64,000 nt of DNA. Origin: Euryodendron excelsum. Taxonomy: Eukaryota > Streptophyta > Magnoliopsida > Ericales > Pentaphylacaceae. Position 1 is the stretch's first letter; every line of letters begins with the position of its first letter. The DNA is taken from positions 34,139,318 through 34,203,317 of the forward strand of contig CM065379.1 of the NCBI GenBank assembly GCA_033060915.1. The letters run 5' to 3'. The notes beneath the pieces were generated by a model. That model was not told where the DNA came from, did not search any database, and saw only the letters and a list, made by a program, of their open reading frames with translations. The translations under genes were made by a program, and so were the position numbers. Shown here in pieces: positions 46,075-58,128 of the stretch.

Positions 46075-49000
46075 TGTCGCGCCCAGATTTTTCGCACTCG
46101 AGGAATAAAGTCACTCCATTACTGTACTCTCTCGTTAGAACTCATTCTCCTAGAAGAATGAGTGCGACTAGGTTTGAATTGAAAATTAATTTGAATAAAT
46201 GGCTTTTGAAAAACATTTGGAGTCGCCACCTAACTTGATTATGGTGAGTTAGGTCACCTAAAAACTAAGCATAATCCGAAGACTACACTTAGGGTTTTTG
46301 AAAATACTTCCTCAAGAGAGGGTTTTTAAGAAAATAGGTTGTTTGGCAACCTTTAGAAAATATTTAAGCCCTTTTTTGAAAATAAGTCCGTTTGGTCTGT
46401 TGAAACAGTGAACTAAGTTCGGAGGTTGGTTATGTGTAGGGAATACACACTAAGCCATCACCCTACCTCGCCCTTGTGGTACCTACATGTCTACTCACCC
46501 TAGATTCACTCATTAAAATCTTCAATTAATATATGTCCAAAACTATCCACTTTAGAAAAGAATTTTTAAAAGAATGATGCATAACATGCAAGTGCAAGAA
46601 AATGGTTTAAAAAAATAGATTTAGAAAAGAAATTTGTGATTTGAAAGGACTTGATTTGAAAAGAAAGAATTGAGTTTTGAAAGAAAGTTTTAGATATTGA
46701 AAATAGAGATTTGAAAATAGATTTTTAGAATCAGAAATTTGAAATAGATTATGGAATTGAAACTTGAAGAAGATTGTGGACTTGGAGATTTGAAAAAAAG
46801 TTATGACCGCACCCGTGAGGGTTGTCTACGCATCCCTTTTGAGGAATCAGGTCAGTCGCAGTTCGAACAAGAGTCCGATAGAATATTTTGATTTGGAAAA
46901 AACATATTTTGATTTGAAAAATGATTTGATTTGAACTTAGAATAGAAGATTAGAAATTGGAATTTGGAATTAAAAAGATTAGACTTGTTTTGGAAAGATG
47001 GAACTTAGAAGAAGGATTTGGATTTAATTTGGAAAAATTGAGATTTAGAAAACCTAGACTTCAGAAAGATAGGATTCAGGAGAGACTTGAGATTAAGAAA
47101 GATCTAACTCGAATGATGGATTTTGAAGATTGGGGAAAGATTAGATATAGGAAAAGTTCAAATTAGGAAAGTTTTATTTTAGGAAAGTTTCATTTTAGGA
47201 AAGTGTCATTTTAGGAAGGATTTTGAATTAGGAAAGTTTCATTTTAGGAAAGTTTCGATTTAAGAAAGTTTCAAATGAAGAAAGTTTTAACTTAGGACAG
47301 TTTCGAATTTAGAAAGTTTTGACTTAAGAAAGTTTTGGATTTGGGAAAATTTGAAATTTAGAAAGTTTAATTTTAGAAATACTTGAGACTAGAAAAGGTT
47401 TGAGTTTAAGAAAGGATTGAGAAATTAGATTTGGAAAGTTGTGAAATTAAGAAAGGTTGGAACTAAGGAAGATTTAGATTAGGAAAGATTTGAAAGTTTA
47501 AGTTTTGGAAACTTAAGGTTTATGAAATTATGAGATTAGAAAGGATTTGAATTAGGAAATATTTGGATTTTGTTTTAAAAAACGGAAGATTGGATCTAGT
47601 TTCCTAAATGGAAAGATTGGATTCAGTTTCCTAAAGGGAAGATTGGATTAGGTTTCTTAAAGGGAAGATTGGATCTTGGCATGAATTTGGAAGGTGAAGT
47701 TTTAGAAATCCTAGATTTGGAAGACTATAGTTTTGATGTAGAAAATAGGTTTTGGAAACTTATGACTTTGCTGTAAAAAAAAACGAGATTTTGAAAACCT
47801 TGGTTTTGAAGCAAGATTGAAAATCATGTTTTAGAAAAGAGAATTAGGGTTTCCTAATCGTTGACTCTAAGGCTTAACTTAGGCTCCAAGGAAAGAGATT
47901 TTTAGAAAGTGAGTTTTTGGAAAGAAAAGGTTTTTGGAAGGAGATCTTAAAATGGAGTTTTCTTGGAAAGAAAATTTTGAAAAGAGAGTTTTTGGAAATG
48001 AGTGTTTTGGAAAGAGTTTTTAGGAAGGAAACTTATGGAGTGTTTTTAGAAACTATATTGGAGAAGAGATTTTAGAAAGTAGATGTAGAAAAAGAGATTT
48101 TGGAAAGTAAGTTTAAAAAATAGATTTCGAAAAGGATTTGAATATAGACTTTTGCAAGCCTTTAAAAATATCACACTTTCCTAAAATAATTCTAACCCTA
48201 AGAAGATTAGAACCATTCTAGGATTGTAGTTTTGAAAACAACAACGATTTGAAAATATGGACCATAATAGTCACTTTAAATGTAACACTTTCCTAAAGCA
48301 ACCCAAACCATGGAAAGGCTAGAATCACCTTAGGATTGTGATTTTGAAAATAAGTTTTGAAGAAGAAAACTTTAACGCAAGTTTTGAGAACAATTTTGGA
48401 TGCAAGTTTTTGAAAACGAGTTTAAAAATGAATTTTGGGGAAATATAAGATCATGATATGCACAATGCAAATTGAGGTCATAAACGTACAATGTTAAAGG
48501 CTTCACCACATAATCAAGGGGGCCGAACCCACGTGGTCTCTGGTTAGACTAAGAGAAAGCCCCCGACACAGTGATTTTCAATAGCCTAATCCTACACATG
48601 GACCTGGAAGTCCCTTGTTTTAAGCATGCAAGAAAGTGGGGGAGAAGATGGGAGATTAAAATAGAAGAAAACTCAAGTAGGTTCAGAGAGAGAAGAGAGA
48701 GGGGGGATTTACGTAAACGTAAAAAGAAAACTTTCCTTGTGTCTTCTTTTATTTGCTTGGTTTTCTTCGCTTCGTTCTTCTTGCTTTGCTCCGGTCTTCA
48801 CCTTGACCTTCAAAAGCTTGCTTGGATCTTCGGAAACTTCAGAGTTGCAGCACTTCAAGTCTTCAATAGTGGCTTTGGAGGCTAGTGTAGGAGTTTATAG
48901 GGGTGTATGTGAGTGTATAAGAGTTAGGGTTTGTGTATGGGAGCTAAGGTTTTGAAAAACCTAAAGAAGACTAGGGTTTAGGGAGGCTACGAGCTCTGTG

Positions 49001-50648
49001 TATCGAAGAGGAGAATTTTTAGATTGAGTTTACAGACTCTTTTCATGCTGGAAGAGGCTTTGTATTTATATATAGAGGATTGACCTAGCAACTGTTGCAA
49101 TGGCGCCAAGCAAAAATTCCTTCTGGCGCCAGGCCAAAATTTGGCTTGGCGCCATTACTAGTGGTTCCAGCCATTTAGGAAAGTTTTAAGGTCAGCAAGC
49201 AACGTATCTTTAGAAGATTTGGGCGCCTGTACTAGTAACTATCATGCGATTTTTAGCCTGGCTTCACTAGGAGTAACTCCGGAAGGTTTGGAGATGATTT
49301 GAAGGGTCAGGAATGGCCTGGAAGGCTAGAAAGGGACAAGAACCCTTAGAACAGTGTCTCAGGGATAATAGACTTGAAAAATGATGTCAAGTTGTGATGA
49401 AGGGGTTGACCGGGCCATTAGGGGCAAAACGGTTAATCGGGCCGGACAACCACCAGGGTAGACTTGAAATATCTCGGAAGAAGACTCAAGATTTGAAAAC
49501 ATTAACTAGAATGTTCTAGGAGGTTACTGGTTTGATACCCAAGCCGGTGTGATCGGAAAAGGCGACTGGCCTACCAAGGACAAAACGGTCGTTTTATACT
49601 AGGTTTGACGGAACTGACTCGAAATGATCGGGAAAGATAATGGAAGGTCGGGAACACTACAGAAGCATTCTTGAAAAGTTATTGGTTTGATACCCAGAGT
49701 TGGTGTGGTTCTCGTGGCGCTCGGATGCCTAGGGGCAAAATGGTCATCTTGATCGCAAAGTCTCGGAATTGGCCCGAAACTAATTGGAAAACACCTAATC
49801 ATGCTAGATTGTCTTTAAGACAATCTTGGAAGGGTGGACTTACCGTTCTAAGGACTAAGGTACTTTCTCGGGAAACATGCCGGAAATGGCCCTAAGGGCA
49901 GTTTGGTCATTTTTCATCGGAGTGGGCTAGCAGGTATTGGTGTTGACTTGGATTTTGAGTGTTTCTGTCACTCTGACAGCAGTCCCGTGATATAGGGGAA
50001 TATTGGCAATTCCCTATATCGACCTATTTGCGAGTGTTTTTGCCACTTTGACAGTTGCGATGTTTACGAGTATTTTCATTACTCTAACAGGTCGCGATCA
50101 TTTCAGAGACTGCTTGATCTCAAGAAGCTGCTAGGTGGACTTAGCGCCTGAGGAATCAAATTTCTCAGAAGGCGTGCCAAAACGAACATTTTTGCATTGG
50201 CGGCCTAGCAAGCGCTAACAGTGGACCGTTCTACCATCTAGAGGACTTGGGGTCTCGTCCCGGTCGACAGGTTTAAAGGGACTTACCGTTCCAAAGAGTT
50301 CTCTTAGAAACGTGTCGAACAGGATGTACTTACCACCTTGAGGAATCAACTATCTCGAAAGGTGTGCCGAAGTGGATTTGGAATTAGAATTAGAATTGGA
50401 CTGGAATTGGATTGAAAAGGGGACTTACCGTCTTTTAAAAAACATGCCCACTAGAATTAGACCGAACAATGCCCTTAAGGGCATTTTGGTCATTTTGCCT
50501 CTATTTGGGCCCAATGGGCCCCCGAAGTGATTGATTTACAAGATTTAGACTTGAAAATTTGATTTAGATTGAAATATGTCCATATTGACTTGAACTCAAG
50601 TCTGGACGGATTGGAGACTACCGAGCGGGCAAAAATGGGATGCTTACA
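46075..50648 (-). mobile_element. Solo LTR S3, inverted, inside the B 3' LTR (4574 bp)
   Basis: On the minus strand it starts TGTAAGCATCCCATTTTTGC and ends GGGCGCGACA at 46075, with both termini well kept. GTTGC (46070-46074) and CTTGC (50649-50653) are the duplication; undisturbed LTRs read TTTCTTGCATGC here, so CTTGC is original. No interior. It resembles the A/B LTR type: no 81-bp array, single AGACGGTAAGT words, a minus-strand TATA box at 49063 and dyads at about 49095-49172. Confidence 0.92.
49063..49070 (-). promoter_or_regulatory. TATA box of solo LTR S3
   Basis: TATTTATA on the plus strand, i.e. TATAAATA leftward. Two further TATA letters (TATATA) lie just beside it, unlike other copies. 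Confidence 0.7.
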
Positions 50649-52908
50649 CTTGCATGCTTGAAACCAGGGACTCCCCGGTTCATGTGTGAGATTAGGCTAT
50701 TGAAAGTCACTGTGTCGGGGGCTTTCCCTTAGTCTAACTGAAGGTCACGTGGGTTCAGCCTCCTTGATTATGTGGTGAAGCCTTTAACCTTGTATGTTTA
50801 CGACCCTAGCTTGCATTGTGCATATCATGATCATGCATCTCTCCAAAATTCATTTTTAAACTTGTTTTCAAAACTTGAATCAAAACCGTTTTCAAAACTT
50901 GTATTAAAATTTTCTTCTTCAAAAATTATTTTCAAAATCACAATCGTAAGGTGATTCTAGCCTTTTTCATGGTTAGGGTTGCTTTAGAAAAGTGTTACAT
51001 TTAAAGTGACCAATATGGTCCATATTTTCAAATCATTGTTATTTTCAAACCACAATCCTAGAATGGTTCTAATCTTCTTATGGTTAGAATCGTTTTAGGA
51101 AAGTGTGATATTTTTAGAGACTTGCAAAAGTCCATAGTCAAATCCTTTTCGAAAATCTCCTTCTAAACTTACTTTCCAAAATTTATTTTTAAATCCTCTC
51201 CAAAATCTCTTCTCCAATATACTTTTTAAAAACTCTCTCCAATCTCCTTTCTAAAATTGCTTTCTAAAACTTCCCTTCATAAAACTTACTTTCCTAAAAA
51301 CTCTTTTCCAAACTCCTTCCCAAAAAGCTCTCTTCAAAATTCACTTTTCAGAAACGCTCCCTAGGTTTCCTTCCTAAAAACTCTTTTCTAAAAAAACTCT
51401 CTTTTCAAGTTTACTTTCTAAAAACTCCTTTCTAAGATCTCCTCCCAAAAATCTTTCTTTCCAAAAGTTCTACTTTCCAAAATCTCTTTTCTTGGAGTCC
51501 AAGTTAAGCCCTAGAGCCAACGATTAGGAAACCTCAATTTTCTTTCCTAAAACATGATTTCCAATCTCACCTCAAAACCTAGGTTTCCAAAATATCCCTT
51601 TTTTCATAAAAATCATAAGTTTCCAAAACCTAATTTCTACACCAAATCTTAAACTTCCAAATCTAGGGTTTCTAAAAACTTCCCTTTAGGAAACCAAATC
51701 AAATCTCTCCATTTAGGAAACTAGATCTAATCATCCGTTTTCAGAAACAAAATTAAATCATTTCTTTTTAGAAACAAAATCCAATCTTTTGCCTTAGGAA
51801 ATAGGAATCCTAATCTTTTCTATTCCAAACCTTTCCTATTCCAATCCTTCCTAATCTCATACCTTCCTAAACCTTAAGTTTCCAAAAACTTAAATTTTCA
51901 AGTCTTTCCTTAAACTTTAACCTTTTTAATCTTCCTAATTCCAACCTTTCCAAATTTCAACTTTCCAAATCTAAATTTTTAAATCTTTCTTAAACTCAAA
52001 CCTTTCCTAAGTTCAAGTATTTCTAAACCTCAAATCTCAAATATTTCTAAATTCTAAACTTTCTTAAATTCAAATCTTTCTAAAAGTCCAAACTTTCTAA
52101 ATTTCAAATCTTTCCAAATTCAAAACTTTCTTAAGTTAAAACGTTCTAAATTCAAAACTTTCTTAAGTTAAAACTTTCTAAAATTCTAAACTTTCTAAAT
52201 TCCAAATCTTTCTTCAATCAAACTTTTCCTATTTCAAAAACTTTCCAATTTCGAAACATTTCCTATTTCGAAACTTTCCTAATTCAAAACTTTCCTAAAT
52301 CGAAACTTTCCTGAAATGAATCTTTTCTAAAATGAAACTTTCCTAAAACTTTCCTAAAATGAAACTCTATATTTCCAAATCTAGTCCAAGTTCTCTTCCA
52401 AGGGTAAAATTCTCTTTCAACTTTAATTCTAGGTCTAAGTTCAATTCTGATTTCCTAATCTCCCAATCTATGTTCCAACTCCAACACTTTTCAAGTTGAA
52501 CCTTCTATTTTCTATTGGACTTCTGTCCGAACTATGACTGAATTGATTCCTCAAAAAGGATACGTAGGCAACCCTTATGGATACGGTCATAACTTCTTTC
52601 AAATCTCCAATTCCATAACTCTTCTTAGGTTTCCAATTCTATATTCTATTTCAAATTTCTAATTCTAAAATCTATTTTTCAAATATTCAATCTATTTCCA
52701 ATTCTTCAATCCTTCTTTCAAGTTTCAAATCAAGTCTTTTCAACTTACAAATTTCTTTTCTAAGTTTATTTTTAAAGTTAAACTCTTTTCTTGTACTCGC
52801 ATATCATACATCATTTATTTTACAAATTCTTTTCTAAAGTGGATAGTTTTGGACATATATTAATTGAAGACTCTAATGGGTGAATCTAGGGTGAATAGAC
52901 ATGTAGGT
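50649..52908 (+). mobile_element. 3' LTR of element B, second part
   Basis: Resumes CTTGCATGCTTGAAACCAGGG and runs through the G-poor arrays (51120-52400) and core hairpin (about 52510) to GAATAGACATGTAGGT, where C is inserted. The final part (about 0.4 kb) is beyond the window. Confidence 0.88.
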
Positions 52909-53089
52909 TGTAAGCACCCCATTTTGGGCATACTCCATCCAGACTTGTTTTCAAGTCATTGTGGGCATATTCCTATCGAAACCAATTCTCTAGATCCAAA
53001 TTCCGTCTTTCCATTGCTTCACGGGCCTGTCAAGCCCAAATAGAGGCAAAATGACCAAAATGCCCTTAGGGGCATTGTTCTTTCTTATT

Positions 53090-53425
53090 CTAATTCCAAT
53101 CCCTCTCTCGAGACAGTTTATTCCTCGAGACGGTCCGAGTAGCAAAACTACTCACAAAACCGTTAGAGTGGCGGAAACACTCACAATTCAGGCACGTCTC
53201 GTTGGAGACGGTAAGACCCATTTCCAATCCCTCTCTCGAGACAGTTTATTCCTCGAGACGGTTCCAATCCAGGCACGTCTCTTTGGAGACGGTAAGGCCC
53301 CTTTCCAAACCCACTCTCGAGACAGTTTATTCCTCAAGACAGTTCCAATCCAGGCACGTCTCTTCGGAGACGGTAAGACCCCTTCCAGTCCCACTCTCGA
53401 GACAGTTTATTCCTCGAGACGGTCC
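53090..53425 (+). repeat. 81-bp tandem repeat in the C LTR
   Basis: CTCGAGACAGTTTATTCCTC recurs at about 53097, 53236, 53317 and 53397; the last three are about 81 bp apart, and the first gap carries inserted GAGTAGCGAAACTACTC-type units. Reverse complement of the S2 array. Frames on both strands (53051-53431, 53188-53394) are artefacts of the period. Confidence 0.88.
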
Positions 53426-53429
53426 GAGT

Positions 53430-53640
53430 AGCGAAACTACTCGTAAAATCGTTAGAGTAGCAGAAAAACTCACAAAACCTTTAGAGTAGCGGAAATACTC
53501 ACAAATCATTAAGCCCGTCCGAGTAGCGGAAATACTCACAAAACCGTTAGAGTAGCGAAAATACTCACAAAACTGTTAGAGTAGCGGAAATACTCACAAA
53601 ACCGTTAGAGTAGCGGAAATACTCACAAATAGGTTGATAT
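53430..53640 (+). repeat. 29-bp tandem repeat in the C LTR
   Basis: Units carry GAGTAGCGGAAATACTCACA, with starts at 53521, 53550, 53579 and 53608 exactly 29 bp apart and looser copies before. GAGTA and TACTC make each unit a small dyad. A and B LTRs carry one to three loose copies of the same word. Confidence 0.9.
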
Positions 53641-54531
53641 AGGGAATTGGCAACAAATCCCTGTGTCGCGACGACCGCCGTTAGAATGGCGGAAACACTC
53701 AAAACCCAGGTCAACACTAGTGTCTGTTAGCTCACTTCAGTAAAAAATGACCAGACTGCCCTTAGGACCTTTTCCGAGACTTTCCGGTCAAGATGACCAT
53801 TTTGCCCCTAAGCATCCGAATGCCCCGGGAACCACACCGGCTCTGGGTATCAAAACGGTAACCTCCTAAGACTACTTTTTATAGTATTCTTAATCTTCTT
53901 TTACCTTTCTGGATCATTCCGAGTCAGTTCCGGCTAACCCGGTACAAAATGACCATTTTACCCCTGGAGGGCCAGTCTCCTTCTTCGACCACACCGGCTC
54001 TGGGTATCAAACTGGTAATGTCCCGAGAATACTTTTTATAGTGTTCTCAACCTTCCTTTACCTTTCCGGACCATTCCGAGTCAGTTCTGGCAAACCCGGT
54101 ACAAAATGACTATTTTGCCCTTGGTAGGCCAGTCTCCTTTTCCGACCACGCCAGCTTTGGGAATCAAACCGGCAACCTCTGGGAACATTCTAAATAATGT
54201 TTCCAGATCCCAACTCTTTTTTCGGGACAATCCGAGTTCCCCCCAGCAGTTTTCCGGTCCGGTTGACCATTTGGCCCCTAAAGGCCCGGTCGACCTTTCC
54301 GACACATCTTATCCTCACTTTTCAAGTCAAATACCTCCAGGACACTATTTTAAGTGTTCCTGCTCCTTTCAGGCCTTCCGAGTCATTCCCGGCTCCTTCA
54401 AATCATTCTCGGACTTTCCGGAGTCACTCCTAGTGAAGCTAGGCTAAAAATTTCATGGTAGTCACTAGTACAGGCGCCCAAATCTAGTCAAAGATACGTT
54501 GCTTGCCGACCTTAAACCTTTCCTAATTGGC

Positions 54532-54632
54532 TGGCGCCACTAGTAGTGGCGCCAAGACAGAAAATGGCTTGGCGCCACTCCTAGTGGCGCCAGTGTAAAG
54601 TTTGCCCTGGCGCCACTACAACAAGCGCCAGG
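54532..54632 (+). other. Three GGCGCC dyads upstream of the C TATA box
   Basis: Dyad 1: TGGCGCCACT (54532-54541), AGT, AGTGGCGCCA (54545-54554). Dyad 2: TGGCGCCACT (54570-54579), CCT, AGTGGCGCCA (54583-54592). Both stems are perfect over 10 bases. Dyad 3: CCTGGCGC (54606-54613) and GCGCCAGG (54625-54632). The best-preserved copy of the cluster. Confidence 0.9.
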
Positions 54633-54645
54633 TTTGTCCAACTTC

Positions 54646-54653
54646 TATAAATA
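54646..54653 (+). promoter_or_regulatory. TATA box of the C 5' LTR
   Basis: TATAAATA followed by TAGAGCC, 13 bp after dyad 3. Best candidate for a working promoter here. Confidence 0.8.
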
Positions 54654-57281
54654 TAGAGCCTCATTCAACGTGAAGGGGGTCTGCAAACTTAACCTAAAAA
54701 TCTTATATTTCGATATACAGAGCTCGAGCACCTCCAAAAACCCTAGCCTCCCTAGGTTTTCCTAAACCCTAGCCACTATACACAAACCCTAGCCTCCTAT
54801 ACACTCATATACTCCCCCATACACTCATACACTAGCCTTCAACCATCCTTTGAAGACTTGAAGAGCTGCCATCCAAAGCTTGAAGACAACTCTTGAAGGT
54901 TGAAGGTGAAGATCAAGACAAAGACCGAAGACAACGTGGCACGCAAAATAAAGAAGACATACGGTAGGTTTTCTCTTTAATTTTCTGCACTTTCCCCCTC
55001 TCTCTTCTCTCTCCAACCCACTTGGGTTTTCTCTATTTTAATCCCCCATCTCTTTCTGCCCCTTTCTTTGCATGCTTGAAACAAGGGGATTCCCGGTCTA
55101 TGTGTAGGATTGGGCTATTGGAGAGTCACCGTGTCGGGGGCTTTCTTCTAGTCTAACCAAAGACCACGTGGGTTTGGCCCCCTACATTATGTGGTAAAGC
55201 TTTAGCCTTGTATGTTCACGACCCCAAATTGCATTGTGCATATCATAGTCTTGCATCTTCCAAAAATCGTTTTTAAAGTTGTTTTTCAAAACGTTTTCAA
55301 ACTTGTTTTCAAAATTGCATCAAAATCTCTTTTTCAAAAACTTGTTTTCAAAACCACAATTCTAGAGTGATTCTAGCCTTTCCATGGCTAGGGTTGCTTT
55401 AGGAAAGTGTTACATTAAAAGTGACCTTTTTGGTCTATATTTTCAAATCTTATTGTTTTCCAAAACCACTTTCTTAAGGTGGTTCTAGCCCTTTTATGGC
55501 TAGAATCGCTTTAGGAAAGTGAGACGTTTTCATACTTTCCAAAAAACTCTCTCTTCAAAAAATCTATTCCTAAAAGTCACTTTTTCAACATACTTTCCTA
55601 AAACTCCCCTCTTCAAAATTGTTTTCAAAAACTCCCTTCTAAAATCTATTTTTCAAAATTCTCTTTTTCAACTCCTCTCCAAAATCTTTTCCTCAAAATT
55701 CACTTTCTAAAAACACTCCCTAGATTCACCTTCCTAAAAAATCTCTCCAAAAACCTTTCTAAAAACTTTCTTTCCAAAATCTTCCTTCTAGAAATTTCCT
55801 CTCTAGGATTTTCCTTCTAAAATCTACGTTTCTAAAAACACACTTTCCAAAACTCTTTCTCTTTAAAATCTTTTTCCAAAAACTCTATCTTCAAATTCAC
55901 TTTCCAAAAACTCCTCCCTAGGATTCCCTCCTAGAAAACCATCGTTTTCAAAAGCACACTTTCCAAAAAACTCTTTCCTTAGAGCCCAAGTCAAGCCCTA
56001 GAACTCATAATTAGGAAACCCTAAATTTTCTTCCCAAAAACATGATTTTCAAACTTTGCCCCGAACCTAGGTTTCCAAAATCTCTTGTTTTCACATCCAA
56101 ACTATACATGTTTCCAAAACCTCTTTTCTACGTCAAAACTATAAATTTTCAAATCTAGGGTTTCTAGAGTCTCCCTTACCAAATCCTATCTTCCCTTTAG
56201 GAAACCAAATCAAATCTCCCCGTTTAGGAAACTAGATCCCCTCCTCCGTTTTTGGAAACAAAATCCAACCTTTCTCTTTTAGAAACCAAATCCAATCCCT
56301 TCCTAATCCAAACCTTTCTTAATTCAATTCCTTCCTAAACCATAAGTTTCCTAAACTTAAACTTTAAATCTTTCCTTAAATTTCAAAATCCAACTCTTTC
56401 TTAATTCAAATCCTTCCTAAACTTTCACTTTCTTAAATCTTAAGTTTCCAAAACTTTAACATAAAAATCTTTCCTAAATTTTAAAACTCAACTTTCAAAT
56501 CTTTCCTAATTCAACCCTTTCCTAATCCTACCCCTTTTCCAAATCTCCACTTTCCAAATCTAATCTTTCAAACTTTTTCTAAACTCAAACCTTTCCTAAT
56601 CTCAAGATTTCCTAAAACCCTAAAACTTTCTAAAATTCAAACTCCTAAATCTTTCTAAATTCTAAACTTTCCAAAACTTCAAAATCTTTACAAATCTAAG
56701 ACTTTTCTAAACTCAAAACTTTCTTAATCCAAACTTTTCCTAATTCAAAACTTCCTTAATTCGAACCTTTCTTAGTTCAAACATTTCCTAAACTGAAAAC
56801 TTTCCTTTTTCAAACCTTTCCCAAAACGAAACATTCTTATTTTCAAAACTTCCTTGTTTTCAAAACTTTCCAAATTCGAAACTTTCTTAATTCAAAACTT
56901 TCCTAATTTCAAAACTTTCTTAATTTCGAAACTCTCCTAATTTGAAAACTTTCCTAATTCAAAACTTTCCTAAGTTGAAACTTTCCTAAACCAAAACTTT
57001 CCTAATTCACAACTCGGAACTTTCCAAAAATGAAACTTTCCAAATTCGAAGCTTTCCTAAATCGGGCCTTTCCAAATTCAAACCTTTCCTAGGTCTCCTA
57101 CCTTTTCCTAAGTCTAGGTTTCCTAAATCTCCATCTTTCCAAAACCAAGTCTTTCCAAAATCTATCTCTTCAAATCAAAGTTCAATCTTCTCAATTTCAA
57201 TTTTTAATCTCCTCTTCTAATTTCAAGTCAAATTCAATTTTCAATTCAATCTCTTTTCAAATCAAACCTTCTATTTTCAAT

Positions 57282-57365
57282 CGGACTCTGGTCCGAACTA
57301 CGACTGACCTGATTCCCCCAGAGGGATACGTAGGCAACCTTCATAGGTGCAGTCACAATACTTTT
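57282..57365 (+). promoter_or_regulatory. Conserved LTR core with hairpin (C copy)
   Basis: CGGAC (57282-57286), TCTG, GTCCG (57291-57295), then AACTACGACTGACCTGATTC and GATACGTAGGCAACC, then GGTGCAGTCAC. The block is kept in every LTR while flanks drift: near 7980, 23936, 29281, 52514, and inverted near 9150-9230, 38620-38690, 46810-46890. I recall similar ACGTAGGCA words in other plant LTRs. Function unknown. Confidence 0.75.
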
Positions 57366-57920
57366 CAAACTTTCAATTCCACCCTCATGGGTGCGATTTT
57401 CAAAATCTTTTCAAATCTAAAATTCCAATTTCAAATTTCTATTTCTACTTTCAATTTTCAAACTTTTCAATTTCAATTCCATCTCTTCAAATCTATTTTC
57501 AAATCAAATCAATTTCAAATCAACCTCTTTTCAAATTTATTTTTCAATTCTCTTTCCTTACGCTTGCATACCATGCATCATGTTAGTTTTCAAGCATTGT
57601 TTTTCAAAGTAGATAGAATTGAACAATAGTTAGTTGAAGACTCTCATAGGTGAATCTAGGGTAGATTGACATGTAGGTACCGAAAGGGCGGGGTAGGGTG
57701 ATAGCTTAGTGCATCTTCCCTACACGTAACCAACCTCCGAACTTAGGATCACTGATTTCAAAGACCAAGCGGAGTTATTTTTCAGAAAAGGGCTAAATGT
57801 TTTCCAAAAGGTTGCCAAACAACCTGTTTTTCTTAAAAACCCTCTCTCCAGGAGATATTTTCAAACATTGTTTTCCAAAACCCTAAGTGTAGTCTTCGGA
57901 TTATTCTTAGTTTTTAGGTG

Positions 57921-57958
57921 ACCTAACTCACCTTAATCAAGTTAGGTGGCGACTCTGA
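57921..57958 (+). promoter_or_regulatory. Terminal hairpin and PBS-like word in the C LTR
   Basis: ACCTAACT (57921-57928) and AGTTAGGT (57940-57947) form a perfect 8-base stem with an 11-base loop. The 3' arm overlaps TTAGGTGGCGACTC, a copy of the start of the PBS about 165 bp before the true PBS. Present in all LTRs: near 12675, 24555, 29900, and inverted near 8555, 38000, 46220. Confidence 0.8.
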
Positions 57959-58110
57959 ATCTTTTTCAAAAGCCCTTTATTTAAATATATTTTTCAATTC
58001 AAACCTAGTCGCACTCATTCTTTTAGGAGGGTGAGTTCTAACGAGAGAGTACAGCATTTTTCCCGCTTGGGTGAGTATTCCTCGAGTGCGAAAAATCTTG
58101 GCGCGACAGC

Positions 58111-58128
58111 TGGCGACTCCACTGGGGA
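58111..58128 (+). promoter_or_regulatory. Primer binding site of element C, intact
   Basis: TGGCGACTCCACTGGGGA, two bases after the LTR end. It looks like a full 18-base complement to the 3' end of plant tRNA-Arg (from memory, ending GGAGTCG-CCA). Confidence 0.85.

Larger units (their letters stand above)
52909..58108 (+). mobile_element. 5' LTR of element C (5200 bp)
   Basis: Starts TGTAAGCACCCCATTTTGGG and ends TGGCGCGACA. U3 has an 81-bp array (53090-53425), a 29-bp array (53430-53640), long blocks shared with A, perfect dyads, TATA box, G-poor arrays (55540-57190), core hairpin (57282), and the terminal hairpin (57921). Its length and 81-bp array match S2. Confidence 0.93.

Noticed and set aside
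53430..53640. 29-bp direct repeats resembling a CRISPR array
   Set aside because: Repeats follow each other with no spacers, lie in a plant LTR, and have no cas genes nearby.
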